Positions 34,862 to 44,706 of a DNA stretch of 64,000 nucleotides are shown piece by piece. Source of the DNA: CAYRAV01 sp964422365 (GTDB taxonomy: Bacteria > Bacillota > Clostridia > Lachnospirales > Lachnospiraceae); the NCBI GenBank assembly GCA_964422365.1, contig CAYRAV010000011.1:5161-69160 (forward strand), written 5' to 3'. Positions within the stretch are counted from its first letter, which is position 1. Each line of letters begins with the position of its first letter. Made by a program: the position numbers and the translations under genes. The notes under the pieces are model-generated. The model searched no databases, was not told where the DNA came from, and saw only the letters and a program-made list of their open reading frames with translations.

Positions 34862-36775
34862 TTACATATTTTTCTCTTTCCTGCCTCTTCCATGTAAAAA
34901 ATAAAAAAATGTTGCCAGCAGAATAATAAAACAAATCAACGTTGCTGCTTGTCCAAGATACAGCTTATCCGACATATTAATCATATCTCCTAATGTTTTA
35001 TCTTTCCATTGTATCGTTGCCAAAACTGCCAATAATATACCAATTAAGCCTTCTCCAGCAATTAACCCCGATGAATATAAGGTTCCATTCTCTATCTGGT
35101 CATTTTTTTCAGTCTCATTTATCTGTTTTTTAGAAATATAAAGACGAATGACACCTCCTACCATAATACCTGCACTAAGATGAATTGGTAAATACAAGCC
35201 AACAGCAAAAGGAAGTACAGGAAGCCCTAACAGCTCTATTACAATGGCAATAAATGCACCTGCAAATACAAGCGTCCATGGCAAATTCGCCTGCATCACA
35301 CCTTCTACAATCATTTTCATTAGGGTTGCCTGTGGTGCCGGCAATTCCGATGAGCCGTATCCCCATGCCTGATTAAGCAGATACAACACTCCGCCTATGG
35401 CAATTGCTGATGAAATAATACCAATAAATTCTCCTATCTGTTGTTTTTTAGGTGTAGCTCCTAATATATAACCTGTCTTTAAATCCTGAGATGTATCACC
35501 AGCTACAGCAGCAATAATGCATATAATAGAACCAATTACAATTGCCGTAATCATGCCTTGCTTTCCATTATTTCCTAAAGATTTTAAAAATAAAGAAACA
35601 AATAATAGTGTACTAATCGTCATACCAGATACCGGATTGTTGCTGCTTCCAACCAGTCCTACCAAACGGGCAGATACTGATGCAAAAAAGAACCCAAATA
35701 TAATAATCACAACGGCTCCTATAAAAGTGACAGGTATAACTGGAATCAGCCACATTACAACTGCTGTCAGAAAAATCAGAAACAATATTACTTTCATTGA
35801 AAGATTTCTTTCTGTTCTGTTCCCTCCCGCATCATATGCTTTATCTTTATAATCTTTCATAGTTTGAACGAAAGTAGTTACAATAAGCGGCAAAGATTTT
35901 ATTAAACTTATAATACCACCTGCTGCAACTGCGCCAGCACCAATATATTTGATATAATTTGTCCAGACTGCCCATGAATCCATTTCAATGATTGGTACTG
36001 TTCCCGGAAATAATATGGCATTGTCTCCAAACAATTTTATCAATGGTATCAATACAAGCCATCCCAAAATACCACCTGATAACATATAAGAAGAAATTTT
36101 TTCTCCACAGATATACCCTACTCCCACAAGTGCCGGCAATGCATCTAATCCAATTGCTCCATTTTTAAAATTCTTTATTTCATAGTGCAGTTCACTTGTA
36201 AACAATTTTATTCCATCTGATAAAAATTTATAAATTGCTGCGATTCCGAGCCCCCAGAATACTGTTCCTGCTTTGTTTCCGCCTTTCTCCCCCGCTAAAA
36301 GTACTTCTGCACAAGCGGTTCCCTCCGGATAAGGTAAATTTTTGTGTTCTTTTACAATTAAGGCATTTCTTAAGGGCACCATAAACAAAATTCCCAAAAA
36401 GCCACCCACTAATGCAATAAAAGAAATTTCAATCAGTGAAGGGGGATTGTCTCCCCATTCTGAAGACCACAAAAATAATGCAGGTATTGTAAATATTGCC
36501 CCTGCTGCTACGGATTCTCCTGCTGAACCAATTGTTTGTACTATATTATTTTCTAAAACAGATTCTTTTTTCAAAATCATTCGTATCACACCCATTGATA
36601 TAACTGCGGCTGGAATAGATGCCGATACGGTCATTCCTACCCGAAGACCCAGATATGCATTAGCAGCTCCAAAAATAACTGCTAGCAGAATTCCTAATAT
36701 TACAGATGTAACAGTAAATTCCGGCATAATCTGGTCCGCACTAATAAATGGTTTAAACTCTTTCTTATCTTCCAC
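34862..36775 (-). CDS. OPT family oligopeptide transporter
   Basis: 637 aa with GTG start at 36773-36775: AAAGGAG lies 8 nt upstream, while the ATG at 36793 would make that site coding. About 14-16 membrane helices. OPT signatures: 'GAANAYLGLRVGMTVSASIP' (near residue 37), 'NIVQTIGSAGESVAAGAIFT', 'LPYPEGTACAEVLLAGE' and 'GSSNNPVSGMTISTLL'. Probably proton-coupled uptake of oligopeptides. Not obviously in an operon with its neighbours. Confidence 0.92.
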   Translation of the reverse strand: MEDKKEFKPFISADQIMPEFTVTSVILGILLAVIFGAANAYLGLRVGMTVSASIPAAVISMGVIRMILKKESVLENNIVQTIGSAGESVAAGAIFTIPALFLWSSEWGDNPPSLIEISFIALVGGFLGILFMVPLRNALIVKEHKNLPYPEGTACAEVLLAGEKGGNKAGTVFWGLGIAAIYKFLSDGIKLFTSELHYEIKNFKNGAIGLDALPALVGVGYICGEKISSYMLSGGILGWLVLIPLIKLFGDNAILFPGTVPIIEMDSWAVWTNYIKYIGAGAVAAGGIISLIKSLPLIVTTFVQTMKDYKDKAYDAGGNRTERNLSMKVILFLIFLTAVVMWLIPVIPVTFIGAVVIIIFGFFFASVSARLVGLVGSSNNPVSGMTISTLLFVSLFLKSLGNNGKQGMITAIVIGSIICIIAAVAGDTSQDLKTGYILGATPKKQQIGEFIGIISSAIAIGGVLYLLNQAWGYGSSELPAPQATLMKMIVEGVMQANLPWTLVFAGAFIAIVIELLGLPVLPFAVGLYLPIHLSAGIMVGGVIRLYISKKQINETEKNDQIENGTLYSSGLIAGEGLIGILLAVLATIQWKDKTLGDMINMSDKLYLGQAATLICFIILLATFFYFLHGRGRKEKNM

Positions 36776-37034
36776 TACAAAATCTCCTTTCATGATTTAC
36801 AACAAGAATATAATATATTATTCTGATTGTATTACATCACTATAAATATGGTAGTGTGTGTATCTTCTGCTCCCATATTTTAGTTTTCCTCTTTTTGTAG
36901 TGTTTTCCATATTTTATTTTTCTATTCAGTGACTTACATTCCTTTTCTTCCTATAGAAAATCTGTCTTTTGTACTGAATTTTACAATTTGGATGTTAGGA
37001 ACTGTTAAGGATATAGTTTCCTTTATTTACATAG
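36776..37034. other. Gap upstream of the OPT gene with a family D fragment
   Basis: No coding frame. 'TTAGGAACTGTTAAGGATAT' at about 36997-37016 is one end of a family D element without its partner. Confidence 0.5.
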
Positions 37035-37066
37035 AAAGAAGCTGTCATAGATATGACAGCTTCTTT
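37035..37066 (-). terminator. Terminator after the oxaloacetate decarboxylase alpha gene
   Basis: AAAGAAGCTGTCAT and ATGACAGCTTCTTT form a 14-bp perfect stem with a 4-nt loop, 15 bp past the stop. Confidence 0.85.
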
Positions 37067-37080
37067 TAAATATTCATCCA

Positions 37081-38493
37081 TTATACAGGATATGCTTTAT
37101 TCTCTTTATCTGCTATAGATGTATCTACTTTTGTTTTCTGTGTTTCCCTATATTTGAAAAACTCTGTTGCAACCTGTGGGAATAATGCATATGTTAATAC
37201 ATCTTCATCTTGCTGCTTATACTGTTTCATTTCTTCTTCTAAATCTTTCAGCTGTGGTTTAATCAAATCAGCAGGACGGCAGGTAATAGCCTTTTCATCG
37301 CCGATACATTTTTTCTGCACTTCTTTATCAAATGGTTTTACAGTCTGCCCAAATTGTCCTGATAGCAATTTTTTTGACTCTTTTGTTACCATTTTATATC
37401 TCTCTCCTGCTACAACATTAAGCACAGCCTGTGTGCCAACAATTTGTGAAGATGGTGTTACTAAAGGCGGTTCACCAAAATCTTTACGTACACGAGGCAC
37501 TTCCTCTAACACATCCTGAAAACGATCTGATGCTCCCATTTCGTCAAGCTGAGATACTAGATTGGATAACATTCCACCTGGAACCTGATACATTAATGTC
37601 TTAATATTAACACCAAGTACTTTCGTACTCATACGTCCGCTCTTTAACCATTCTTCCCGAAGCGGTGCAAAGTAAGCAGCAATTTCTGCTAACAGATTCT
37701 GATCTAATCCAGGATCATATGGTGTTCCTTCAAATGTTTTAGCCATCACTTCTGTTGCCGGCTGACTGGTTCCCATTGCTAGTGGAGACATTGCTGTATC
37801 AATAATATCGCATCCTGCTTCTACTGCTTTCATATAAGTCATGGAAGCAACCCCAGAAGTATAATGTGTATGAAGATCAATCGGAATATCCACAGCTTCT
37901 TTTAATACTGTAACCAGTTCCGTTGCATTATATGGTGTTAATAAACCTGCCATATCTTTGATGCATAAGGATTTTGCACCCATATCCTCAATCTTTTTTG
38001 CCATATTTTTCCAATAATCTAAGGTATATGCATCTCCTAATGTATAAGACAATGCAATCTGTGCATGCCCGTTTTCCTTATTTGCAGCTTTTACTGCTGT
38101 CTCTAAATTTCTCACATCATTCAAACAATCAAAAATACGAATAATATCAATACCATTTGCAATAGATTTCTGAACAAAATATTCTACTACATCATCTGCG
38201 TAATGATTATATCCTAAAATATTCTGTCCTCTAAATAACATCTGCAATTTTGTATTTTTAAATCCTTCTCTTAATTTTCTTAATCTTTCCCATGGGTCTT
38301 CTTTTAGGAAACGCAAAGATGCATCAAACGTTGCACCCCCCCAACATTCTACTGCATGGTATCCAACTTTATCCATTTTTTCAATAATTGGCAACATCTG
38401 TTCTGTTGTCATTCTTGTAGCAATCAAAGACTGATGGGCATCACGCAATACTGTTTCTGTAATTTTAATTGGTTTCTTTCCCTGTTCTGCCAT
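37081..38493 (-). CDS. oadA: Oxaloacetate decarboxylase alpha subunit / pyruvate carboxyltransferase (5S-like), no biotin domain
   Basis: 470 aa. TIM-barrel carboxyltransferase with 'ETVLRDAHQSLIATRM' (metal Asp), 'VECWGGATFDASLRFL', 'LFRGQNILGY', 'CIKDMAGLLTPY' and 'LHTHYTSGVASM' (metal His). The biotinyl domain found at the C-terminus of many OadA proteins is absent; a separate biotin carrier is encoded at 39933-40289. It transfers a carboxyl between oxaloacetate/pyruvate and biotin. Separated from oadB by a family E repeat. Confidence 0.93.
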   Translation of the reverse strand: MAEQGKKPIKITETVLRDAHQSLIATRMTTEQMLPIIEKMDKVGYHAVECWGGATFDASLRFLKEDPWERLRKLREGFKNTKLQMLFRGQNILGYNHYADDVVEYFVQKSIANGIDIIRIFDCLNDVRNLETAVKAANKENGHAQIALSYTLGDAYTLDYWKNMAKKIEDMGAKSLCIKDMAGLLTPYNATELVTVLKEAVDIPIDLHTHYTSGVASMTYMKAVEAGCDIIDTAMSPLAMGTSQPATEVMAKTFEGTPYDPGLDQNLLAEIAAYFAPLREEWLKSGRMSTKVLGVNIKTLMYQVPGGMLSNLVSQLDEMGASDRFQDVLEEVPRVRKDFGEPPLVTPSSQIVGTQAVLNVVAGERYKMVTKESKKLLSGQFGQTVKPFDKEVQKKCIGDEKAITCRPADLIKPQLKDLEEEMKQYKQQDEDVLTYALFPQVATEFFKYRETQKTKVDTSIADKENKAYPV

Positions 38494-38581
38494 TACACTA
38501 CCTCCTAATTACTTTCTTTTTTATTCAATCCGATTATTTTAAATTACAGTAACTGTCCAGTTACAAAACTTCCATACCTCC

Positions 38582-38672
38582 TTAGTGCACCACCATAAAT
38601 GAACATTATGAGATACATGTCGGAATACCTGGATTCAGTTTTTTGCTAAAGCAAAAAGGGTACTTTCATAGA
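38582..38672. repeat. Family E element between oadB and oadA
   Basis: Near-identical, inverted copy of 26210-26310, including TTTTTGCTAAAGCAAAAA. It ends 2 bp before the oadB stop codon and could partly terminate transcription before oadA. Confidence 0.85.
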
Positions 38673-38674
38673 AA

Positions 38675-39823
38675 TTATACTCCAAATATTGCCATAAACA
38701 CTCCGGCTGCTACTGCAGTACCGATTACACCTGCAACATTTGGTCCCATTGCATGCATCAATAAGAAATTGGTTGGATCTGCTTCTGCCCCCACTTTCTG
38801 TGAAACTCTGGCAGCCATAGGAACTGCAGATACACCAGCAGAACCGATTAAAGGATTTACCTTTCCACCAGTCAGCCTGCACATTAATTTACCAAATAGT
38901 ATACCTGCGGCTGTACCAACAGCAAATGCAATTAAGCCTAGTACTACAATCTTTAAAGTTGTCGGCTGTATAAAATCTTCTGCGCTTGTTGTTGCACCAA
39001 CAGAAGTACCAAGTAAGATAACTACAATGTACATTAATGCATTTGAAGAAGTTTCTGCTAACTGTTTTACAACTCCAGATTCTTTAAATAAGTTACCTAA
39101 CATTAACATACCAATTAACGGTGCTGTAGAAGGCAATAACAATACTACAACGATTGTTACAATGATAGGGAATAAAATCTTTTCCAACTTAGTAACCGGA
39201 CGAAGCTGTTCCATCTTAATTTTTCTTTCTTTTTCTTTTGTAAGAAGCTTCATGATTGTGGGTTGGATAATAGTTACCAATGACATATAGGAATATGCTG
39301 CTACTGCAATCGCTCCCATATATTTTGTCTGTCCTAATTTACTGCATAAGAACAAAGATGTAGGACCATCTGCACCTCCAATAATAGAGATGGCTGCCGC
39401 AGCTTTGTCATTAAATCCCATTAAAATCGCCATCAGATAAGCAGAGAAAATACCGATCTGGGCTGCTGCACCAAGCAAAAAGCTCTTTGGGTTTGCAATC
39501 AAAGGTGCAAAATCTGTCATCGCACCAACTCCCAGGAAAATAAGAGATGGTAAAATGCTCCATTCATCTAAAATAAAGAAATAGCGGAACAATCCTGCAA
39601 TCCCATTTGATGTTTCCTCTGCCTCTGCCATAATATCAGGATACATGTTAACCAATAGCATACCAAAAGCAATAGGAATCAATAACAAGGGTTCATATCC
39701 CTTTTTTATTGCCAAATATAGAAAAACACATGCAACCAGAATCATAACATAATTACCCCATGTCAGATTAAAAAAGGCTGTCTGATGTGCTAAATTTATT
39801 AATGTGTTTGCTACATAATCCAT
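38675..39823 (-). CDS. oadB: Sodium ion-translocating decarboxylase beta subunit
   Basis: 382 aa from ATG at 39821-39823 (a longer ATG at 39838 is possible). About nine to eleven helices. Signatures: 'FLGVGAMTDFAPLIANP', 'AAAISIIGGADGPTSLFL', 'ILLGTSVGATTSAEDF' and 'GSAGVSAVPMAARVSQKVG'. It decarboxylates carboxybiotin and exports Na+ across the membrane. Central subunit of the cluster. Confidence 0.95.
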   Translation of the reverse strand: MDYVANTLINLAHQTAFFNLTWGNYVMILVACVFLYLAIKKGYEPLLLIPIAFGMLLVNMYPDIMAEAEETSNGIAGLFRYFFILDEWSILPSLIFLGVGAMTDFAPLIANPKSFLLGAAAQIGIFSAYLMAILMGFNDKAAAAISIIGGADGPTSLFLCSKLGQTKYMGAIAVAAYSYMSLVTIIQPTIMKLLTKEKERKIKMEQLRPVTKLEKILFPIIVTIVVVLLLPSTAPLIGMLMLGNLFKESGVVKQLAETSSNALMYIVVILLGTSVGATTSAEDFIQPTTLKIVVLGLIAFAVGTAAGILFGKLMCRLTGGKVNPLIGSAGVSAVPMAARVSQKVGAEADPTNFLLMHAMGPNVAGVIGTAVAAGVFMAIFGV

Positions 39824-39932
39824 ATTCACACCACGCATATTACCACAAATTGTTTATGGTAATATTGCCACATTCCATGTTGAAAGAAGTTGTGGCCTTT
39901 CCTTTCTGATTTATTTTCTTTCAACGTATTGT

Positions 39933-40289
39933 TTAATTTAATGTTGCAACAACTGCACCAGATTCTACTTTGTCGCCTTCAGATACATTGATACTTGCAA
40001 CTGTTCCGTCTTGTGGTGCAACAATTTCATTTTCCATTTTCATAGCCTCTAAAATTACAAGCACATCACCTTTCTTTACTGCCTGTCCGGCTGAAGCCTT
40101 CACTGATAAAATCTTACCCTGCATTGGTGCATTTACTTTCACGCTTCCCTGTGCCCCGGCTGGTGCTGCCTTAGGTGCTGGTGCTGCTTTCTTTGCAACT
40201 GGTGCTGCTGGTGCTGCTCCTGTAGATGCTCCTTCTTCCACTGTTACATCATAAACATTTCCATTTACTGTAATTGTATAATTTTTCAT
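39933..40289 (-). CDS. Biotin carboxyl carrier protein (gamma/1.3S-like)
   Basis: 118 aa. A short N-terminal domain 'MKNYTITVNGNVYDVTVEEG' precedes an Ala/Pro linker (residues 22-45) and a biotinyl domain with the attachment Lys in 'VLVILEAMKMENEIVAPQDG'. It carries carboxybiotin between the carboxyltransferase subunits and OadB. Confidence 0.94.
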   Translation of the reverse strand: MKNYTITVNGNVYDVTVEEGASTGAAPAAPVAKKAAPAPKAAPAGAQGSVKVNAPMQGKILSVKASAGQAVKKGDVLVILEAMKMENEIVAPQDGTVASINVSEGDKVESGAVVATLN

Positions 40290-40380
40290 TCTATGTTACC
40301 TCCTAAATTTTGTTTATAATCAGTCTTGCTTTCATAAAATAAAACATTCTTCCACATTATTTAGTACTTAAAAATACTAA

Positions 40381-41127
40381 CTATCTTCTCTTCCATTTAT
40401 TCGATGTTCTTCTCTTTATGGATGATATCACCAAACCATCTGCTGGTGCCTCACTTCCCATACCTGCCATAATTGCTGCTGTAATGACTGCAACTAATTC
40501 TGTATCATCTGTAAGATTTTCTTCCTCAGCTACAGGCACTACAGGAACTGCTTCTACAGATGGTGCTGTTTCTTTCTTTTCTGCTCCTAATAGCCCTGGT
40601 ACATATTTTAACAGATAGATAATAAAAGAAATAAAAATCAATACAATAAATACAATCATAATAGACATTATTGTATTCATTCCTGCTTTTTTCAATTTTT
40701 CACCCATTGTAGTATAAATTTCTACAGAATAGTCTGTTGTTTCACCAGCTTCGTTAAAACTCACAGAAAAATCAATGGTTTTATTGGCATATTTCGCACG
40801 TAATGTTACCACTCTTGTATTATCACTTAAAGAATACATCCTGTCAATAATGGAAACATATGCTCCTATTTCATTCTTTGTGTCCTGCCATGACTGATAC
40901 AATGTCTTTGTTGTATCATCTAAATAGTCAGAATACTGTTCTACATAATCGCTAAAATCTGTACTATTCCAATTTTCCAGAAAATTCTCCGCATCAGTTG
41001 TCAATGTATCTTTATCCTTGATTTCTGTATTACCACCTATTTGAGAACACCCTGAAAACAGAAAGAGAAATACTACCATACAAAGAATGGAAAGGAGCTG
41101 TTTTTTTAATATTTTCTTTTTTTTCAT
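40381..41127 (-). CDS. oadG: OadG-family gamma subunit with N-terminal lipoprotein/DUF3887-like domain
   Basis: 248 aa from ATG at 41125-41127, GGAGAGGTGTGTAGA upstream. A signal with lipobox 'LFSGC' (Cys about 27), an extracytoplasmic domain (about 30-140, 'LENWNSTDFSDYVEQYSDYL'), one membrane helix near 150-175 and a Pro-rich cytoplasmic tail ending 'SSIKRRTSNKWKRR'. The helix plus tail is the OadG pattern that links the peripheral subunits to OadB. The added outer domain makes it far longer than the about 80-aa classical OadG. Confidence 0.82.
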   Translation of the reverse strand: MKKKKILKKQLLSILCMVVFLFLFSGCSQIGGNTEIKDKDTLTTDAENFLENWNSTDFSDYVEQYSDYLDDTTKTLYQSWQDTKNEIGAYVSIIDRMYSLSDNTRVVTLRAKYANKTIDFSVSFNEAGETTDYSVEIYTTMGEKLKKAGMNTIMSIMIVFIVLIFISFIIYLLKYVPGLLGAEKKETAPSVEAVPVVPVAEEENLTDDTELVAVITAAIMAGMGSEAPADGLVISSIKRRTSNKWKRR

Positions 41128-41142
41128 TCTACACACCTCTCC

Positions 41143-42597
41143 TTATACTGTTCCATGTTTTTTATCTGGACGTCCTTCCCTTTTTGTAAACAACATCTCA
41201 AATGCATAGATTAAGTGTTTTCTTACACTGTCTGGGCTGATTACATTGTCCACATATCCACGTCTTGCTGCTGCCTCAACACTGTTTTGCAGTGCACTGT
41301 ATTCCGCAGCCTTTTCATTCATAACAGCAGTCTTATCTGCTGCTGCCCCAATCTCATCTGCATACATAATCTCAGCAGCTGATTTTGCATCCATCATACC
41401 AATTTCAGCATTTTCAAACGCAAATACCAGATCCGCTCCGATATGTTTAGAATTCATTGTAATATATGCACTTCCAAAAGCTTTCTCTGTAATTACATTT
41501 ACTTTTGGCACAGTAGCATTTGCTAAGGCATATGTTAACTTTGCACTTGCAATAGCAAGCGATTTTTCCTCTTTCACAGTTGCCTGATACCCACCTGCAT
41601 TCGTAAGTGTCAATACCGGAATCTGAAATGCATCACAGAAAGAAACAAATTGTGCTGCTTTATAACATCCAGCAGTTGTAAGTACTTGTTCAAATTCTTC
41701 TACTGCCTTATAGGAATCATCCAAAACTGCTTTACGGTTTGCAATGGCTCCTATTGTCATGCCATTCAGACGGATAAATCCGGTTACCATTTCTTTTGCA
41801 TACTCTTTCTTTACTTCCATAAAGAAAGAGTGATCTGAAAGATCTGCTAATGCTTTTGCAGGGTCTGCAATTTCAACAGCCAGTCCTTCTGTCAAACGAT
41901 TTAAGTCATCTGTACACTCTGCAAAAGATGCATCATCTTCGTTATTCACAGGAAGAATTGCAATCAATTCTCTAATTTGATTTAGGACAGCCATCTCATC
42001 TTCACAAACGAAGTCCACCACACCTGCCTTAGCTTGAAAATCTGCTGCCGCTGTATCACACTTTTCTACATAGTTTCCATCCAGTGCATTTGGTGCATTT
42101 ACAAATAATTTTGCATTTTTTTCTTCCATAAATGTAAAATCACTTAACACTCCTGAAATTGCTGCTCCTCCTCCACAGTTTCCAAATACTGCACTAATCT
42201 GTGGAATTACTCCTGATGCCATTGTCTGTTTCATGTAAATCTCACCAAATCCGGCAAGTGCGTCCAAACCTTCCTGCAAACGAATACCAGCACAATCAAT
42301 TAAACCAATTACCGGTGCACCTACTTTTAATGCCAAATCATATAAATGTGCTATCTTCTTTGCATGCATTTCACCGATAGTTCCACCCATTGCTGCTGCA
42401 TCCTGGCTGTATACATAAACCAGATTGCCATCAATCATGCCGTAACCTGTTACCACACCATCTGCCGGCACCGATTTTTCCTGAAGATTAAAGTCTGTGT
42501 TTCTTTTTGTTACCATCGCACCGATTTCTACAAAACTATTTTCATCTAATAAACTGTAGATACGATCTTTTGCTGATGCTTGTGTTGAATTACTCAT
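41143..42597 (-). CDS. Acyl-CoA carboxyltransferase subunit (MmdA/PccB/12S-like)
   Basis: 484 aa from ATG at 42595-42597, RBS TTGGAGGGCTGAAA. Crotonase-fold carboxyltransferase: 'SARDR'-like start ('SAKDRIYSLLDENSF'), 'DGVVTGYGMIDGNLVYVYSQD' (read in part), 'CAGIRLQEGLDALAGFGEIY', 'GGGAAISGVLSDF' and C-terminal 'FGSAYITMNSKHIGADLVFA'. Compared with MmdA (about 510-520 aa) it is somewhat short and diverged, so the acyl-CoA substrate (methylmalonyl-, malonyl- or another) is uncertain. First gene of the biotin cluster; oadG starts 15 bp downstream. Confidence 0.88.
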   Translation of the reverse strand: MSNSTQASAKDRIYSLLDENSFVEIGAMVTKRNTDFNLQEKSVPADGVVTGYGMIDGNLVYVYSQDAAAMGGTIGEMHAKKIAHLYDLALKVGAPVIGLIDCAGIRLQEGLDALAGFGEIYMKQTMASGVIPQISAVFGNCGGGAAISGVLSDFTFMEEKNAKLFVNAPNALDGNYVEKCDTAAADFQAKAGVVDFVCEDEMAVLNQIRELIAILPVNNEDDASFAECTDDLNRLTEGLAVEIADPAKALADLSDHSFFMEVKKEYAKEMVTGFIRLNGMTIGAIANRKAVLDDSYKAVEEFEQVLTTAGCYKAAQFVSFCDAFQIPVLTLTNAGGYQATVKEEKSLAIASAKLTYALANATVPKVNVITEKAFGSAYITMNSKHIGADLVFAFENAEIGMMDAKSAAEIMYADEIGAAADKTAVMNEKAAEYSALQNSVEAAARRGYVDNVISPDSVRKHLIYAFEMLFTKREGRPDKKHGTV

Positions 42598-43207
42598 TTT
42601 CAGCCCTCCAATTTTTCTATATTCAAAGTACTCTGTCAGAATGGTACACATTCCTAAGAATACATTGTACACAAAAACTCCTTACAGGTGCTTCTGTGAA
42701 ACATGAACGCTTTTTCTACGTTCTGGTTCTGTAATTATTTGATAGAATCAAATTGTATTAAAATATTTTCAGCAAATGTAAATTATTGACAAAAACCATA
42801 TCATCTTCTTCTACATTTTTCATATATTTTTTTGTAAAAGTGATAAATATTAACATTTTTTTTATCAAATTCAATATTCGCTCTTTCAAGTATATAACAT
42901 TTGTCTAACAAACGCAAGTGATAAAGGATTCTTTTTGTATTTTTTTACAAAATCGTTATTTTTTTCTATTTTCCTTAGAAACACAAGTTTTTTTTGTATT
43001 TCTCTCTATTCACTGTTTTTATTTAACTTAAAACAAACAGAGAAAAAAATATCAGTACATTTTTCTCTCTGTTTTTTATCAAAGCCGGAAAAAACTATTC
43101 TTTATTTTTTTAGTATTATAAAAATCGTAACACTTTGTTATATTTTCTCTTTTCCAACATATACTAATCAAGAACAAACAGCAAAATTTAATATACGGAG
43201 GAATTTT
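42598..43207. other. Divergent promoter region between the biotin cluster and dacF
   Basis: 610 bp without a credible gene; an open frame running into dacF from 42935 is T-rich low-complexity and lacks an RBS. A TTGACA box lies at 42786-42791 but has no good -10. Both flanking genes are transcribed outwards from here. Confidence 0.45.
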
Positions 43208-44485
43208 ATGAGAAAAAAAAATTATATTTTCATCTGTGCATTTTTGGTGATATCTTTATTTTTTAATTTTTTTATAGATAAAACAGTTTCGGCTTCTTTC
43301 ACAGCTTATCTGGATAAAACTGCCAATGAACAGTCAGATGTACCAAAATCTTCTGAACTCTATGCCAAAGCTGCTGTACTTTTAGATGGAGACAGTGGAA
43401 GAATCTTATATGATAAAAATGGAGATATGGTTCTTCCTATGGCAAGTACCACAAAAATTATGACTTGTATCCTTGTATTAGAAAATGCGGATTTAAATGA
43501 CATCGCCACCGCGTCTTCCTATGCTGCTTCTATGCCCGATGTTCAATTAAATATACAGAAAGACGAACAATTTTACATTAAAGATTTGCTTTATTCTCTT
43601 ATGTTAGAAAGCCATAATGACAGTGCCGTATGTCTGGCAGAACATGTTGGCGGTTCTGTAGAAGGTTTTGCAAAAATGATGAATGAAAAGGCGAAAGAAA
43701 TTGGCTGTAATCATACTTACTACATTACTCCTAACGGATTAGATGCCGAAGATGAAAATGGTGTTCACAGTACAACTGCCGGAGATTTGGCACGAATAAT
43801 GAAATATTGTATTTCTGACTCTCCTAAAAAAGAACAATTTTTAGAAATTACAAGAACTCCCAGCCATGCTTTTACTAATTTAAAGGGAACACGTTCTTTC
43901 TCCTGTAATAATCACAATGCATTCTTAAATATGATGGAAGGTGCTCTTTCAGGAAAGACAGGATTTACCGGCAACGCAGGGTACTGTTATGTGGGTGCCT
44001 TAAGAAAAGATGACAAGACCTTTATTGTTGCTTTATTGGCTTGCGGCTGGCCCAATAATAAAACCTACAAATGGAGTGATACAAAAAAGCTGATGAACTA
44101 TGGATTAAATAACTATTCCCTTTGTAACTTAGACAATATATCTATTGACGAAAATAAATTAAAACCAATTAATGTGATAAATGGGCAATCTGCTCTCCTT
44201 TTTCAAAATTGTACTGTTCCGATTACAATCGACAGCAGCACTTCTGCAAACATGCCAAATATATTTCTTATGAATCAAAATGAGAGCATACAGTTGGTTT
44301 ATAAAATTTCCAAAGCGGTTTCTGCACCAGTAGAAAAAGGAACAAAAGTGGGCACAATCCAATATGTTCTAGATAATCAGGTAGTCAAAGAGCTTACTAT
44401 TATTACAACAGAAAACATAGAAAAAATTGATTTTCACTGGTGTCTGAAACAGATATTTTATAAATTCTGCTTTCATTGCACCTAA
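43208..44485 (+). CDS. dacF: D-alanyl-D-alanine carboxypeptidase (DacF/PBP5-like)
   Basis: 425 aa from ATG at 43208 with ACGGAGGAATTTT upstream. Signal peptide at residues 1-30. Penicillin-binding motifs: SxxK in 'LPMASTTKIMTC', SxN in 'LESHNDSAVC', KTG in 'LSGKTGFTGNAGYCY'. A C-terminal beta domain follows to residue 425 but lacks the usual amphipathic anchor helix; it ends 'KFCFHCT'. It trims the terminal D-Ala of peptidoglycan stem peptides; DacF-type enzymes often serve sporulation. Confidence 0.92.
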   Translation: MRKKNYIFICAFLVISLFFNFFIDKTVSASFTAYLDKTANEQSDVPKSSELYAKAAVLLDGDSGRILYDKNGDMVLPMASTTKIMTCILVLENADLNDIATASSYAASMPDVQLNIQKDEQFYIKDLLYSLMLESHNDSAVCLAEHVGGSVEGFAKMMNEKAKEIGCNHTYYITPNGLDAEDENGVHSTTAGDLARIMKYCISDSPKKEQFLEITRTPSHAFTNLKGTRSFSCNNHNAFLNMMEGALSGKTGFTGNAGYCYVGALRKDDKTFIVALLACGWPNNKTYKWSDTKKLMNYGLNNYSLCNLDNISIDENKLKPINVINGQSALLFQNCTVPITIDSSTSANMPNIFLMNQNESIQLVYKISKAVSAPVEKGTKVGTIQYVLDNQVVKELTIITTENIEKIDFHWCLKQIFYKFCFHCT

Positions 44486-44488
44486 ATG

Positions 44489-44690
44489 ATAACAGTTTAG
44501 CTAGAGCGTGTTTGAAAATTAAAAACTGCACAGTAAATATAAAAAATCTCTACTGTTATGAAATGGTAACTATAGGAAATCTCTGATTATTATATGAAAA
44601 CATGTTGGATTTTCACATAATTTACTTTGTATTTTAGCATATTATGAATAGAAAGCAATTTTCAAACACGTTTTAGGGCTGAATTGTTAC
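44489..44690. repeat. Family A element (44502-44675) nested in family B arms
   Basis: Outer arms ATAACAGTTTAGC (44489-44501) and GGGCTGAATTGTTAC (44676-44690) flank an inner A unit with ends TAGAGCGTGTTTGAAAATT and AATTTTCAAACACGTTTTA. The A unit starts and ends with TA, as expected if it inserted at a TA site. The interior differs from other A copies. It lies between the convergent dacF and nudC genes. Confidence 0.85.
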
Positions 44691-44706
44691 ATTTTTTCAA
44701 TATCAA

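Noticed and set aside
42935..43207. 91-codon N-terminal extension of the DacF frame
   Set aside because: It is Phe/Ser-rich from T-rich intergenic DNA without an RBS. The ATG at 43208 has GGAGG and a normal signal peptide.
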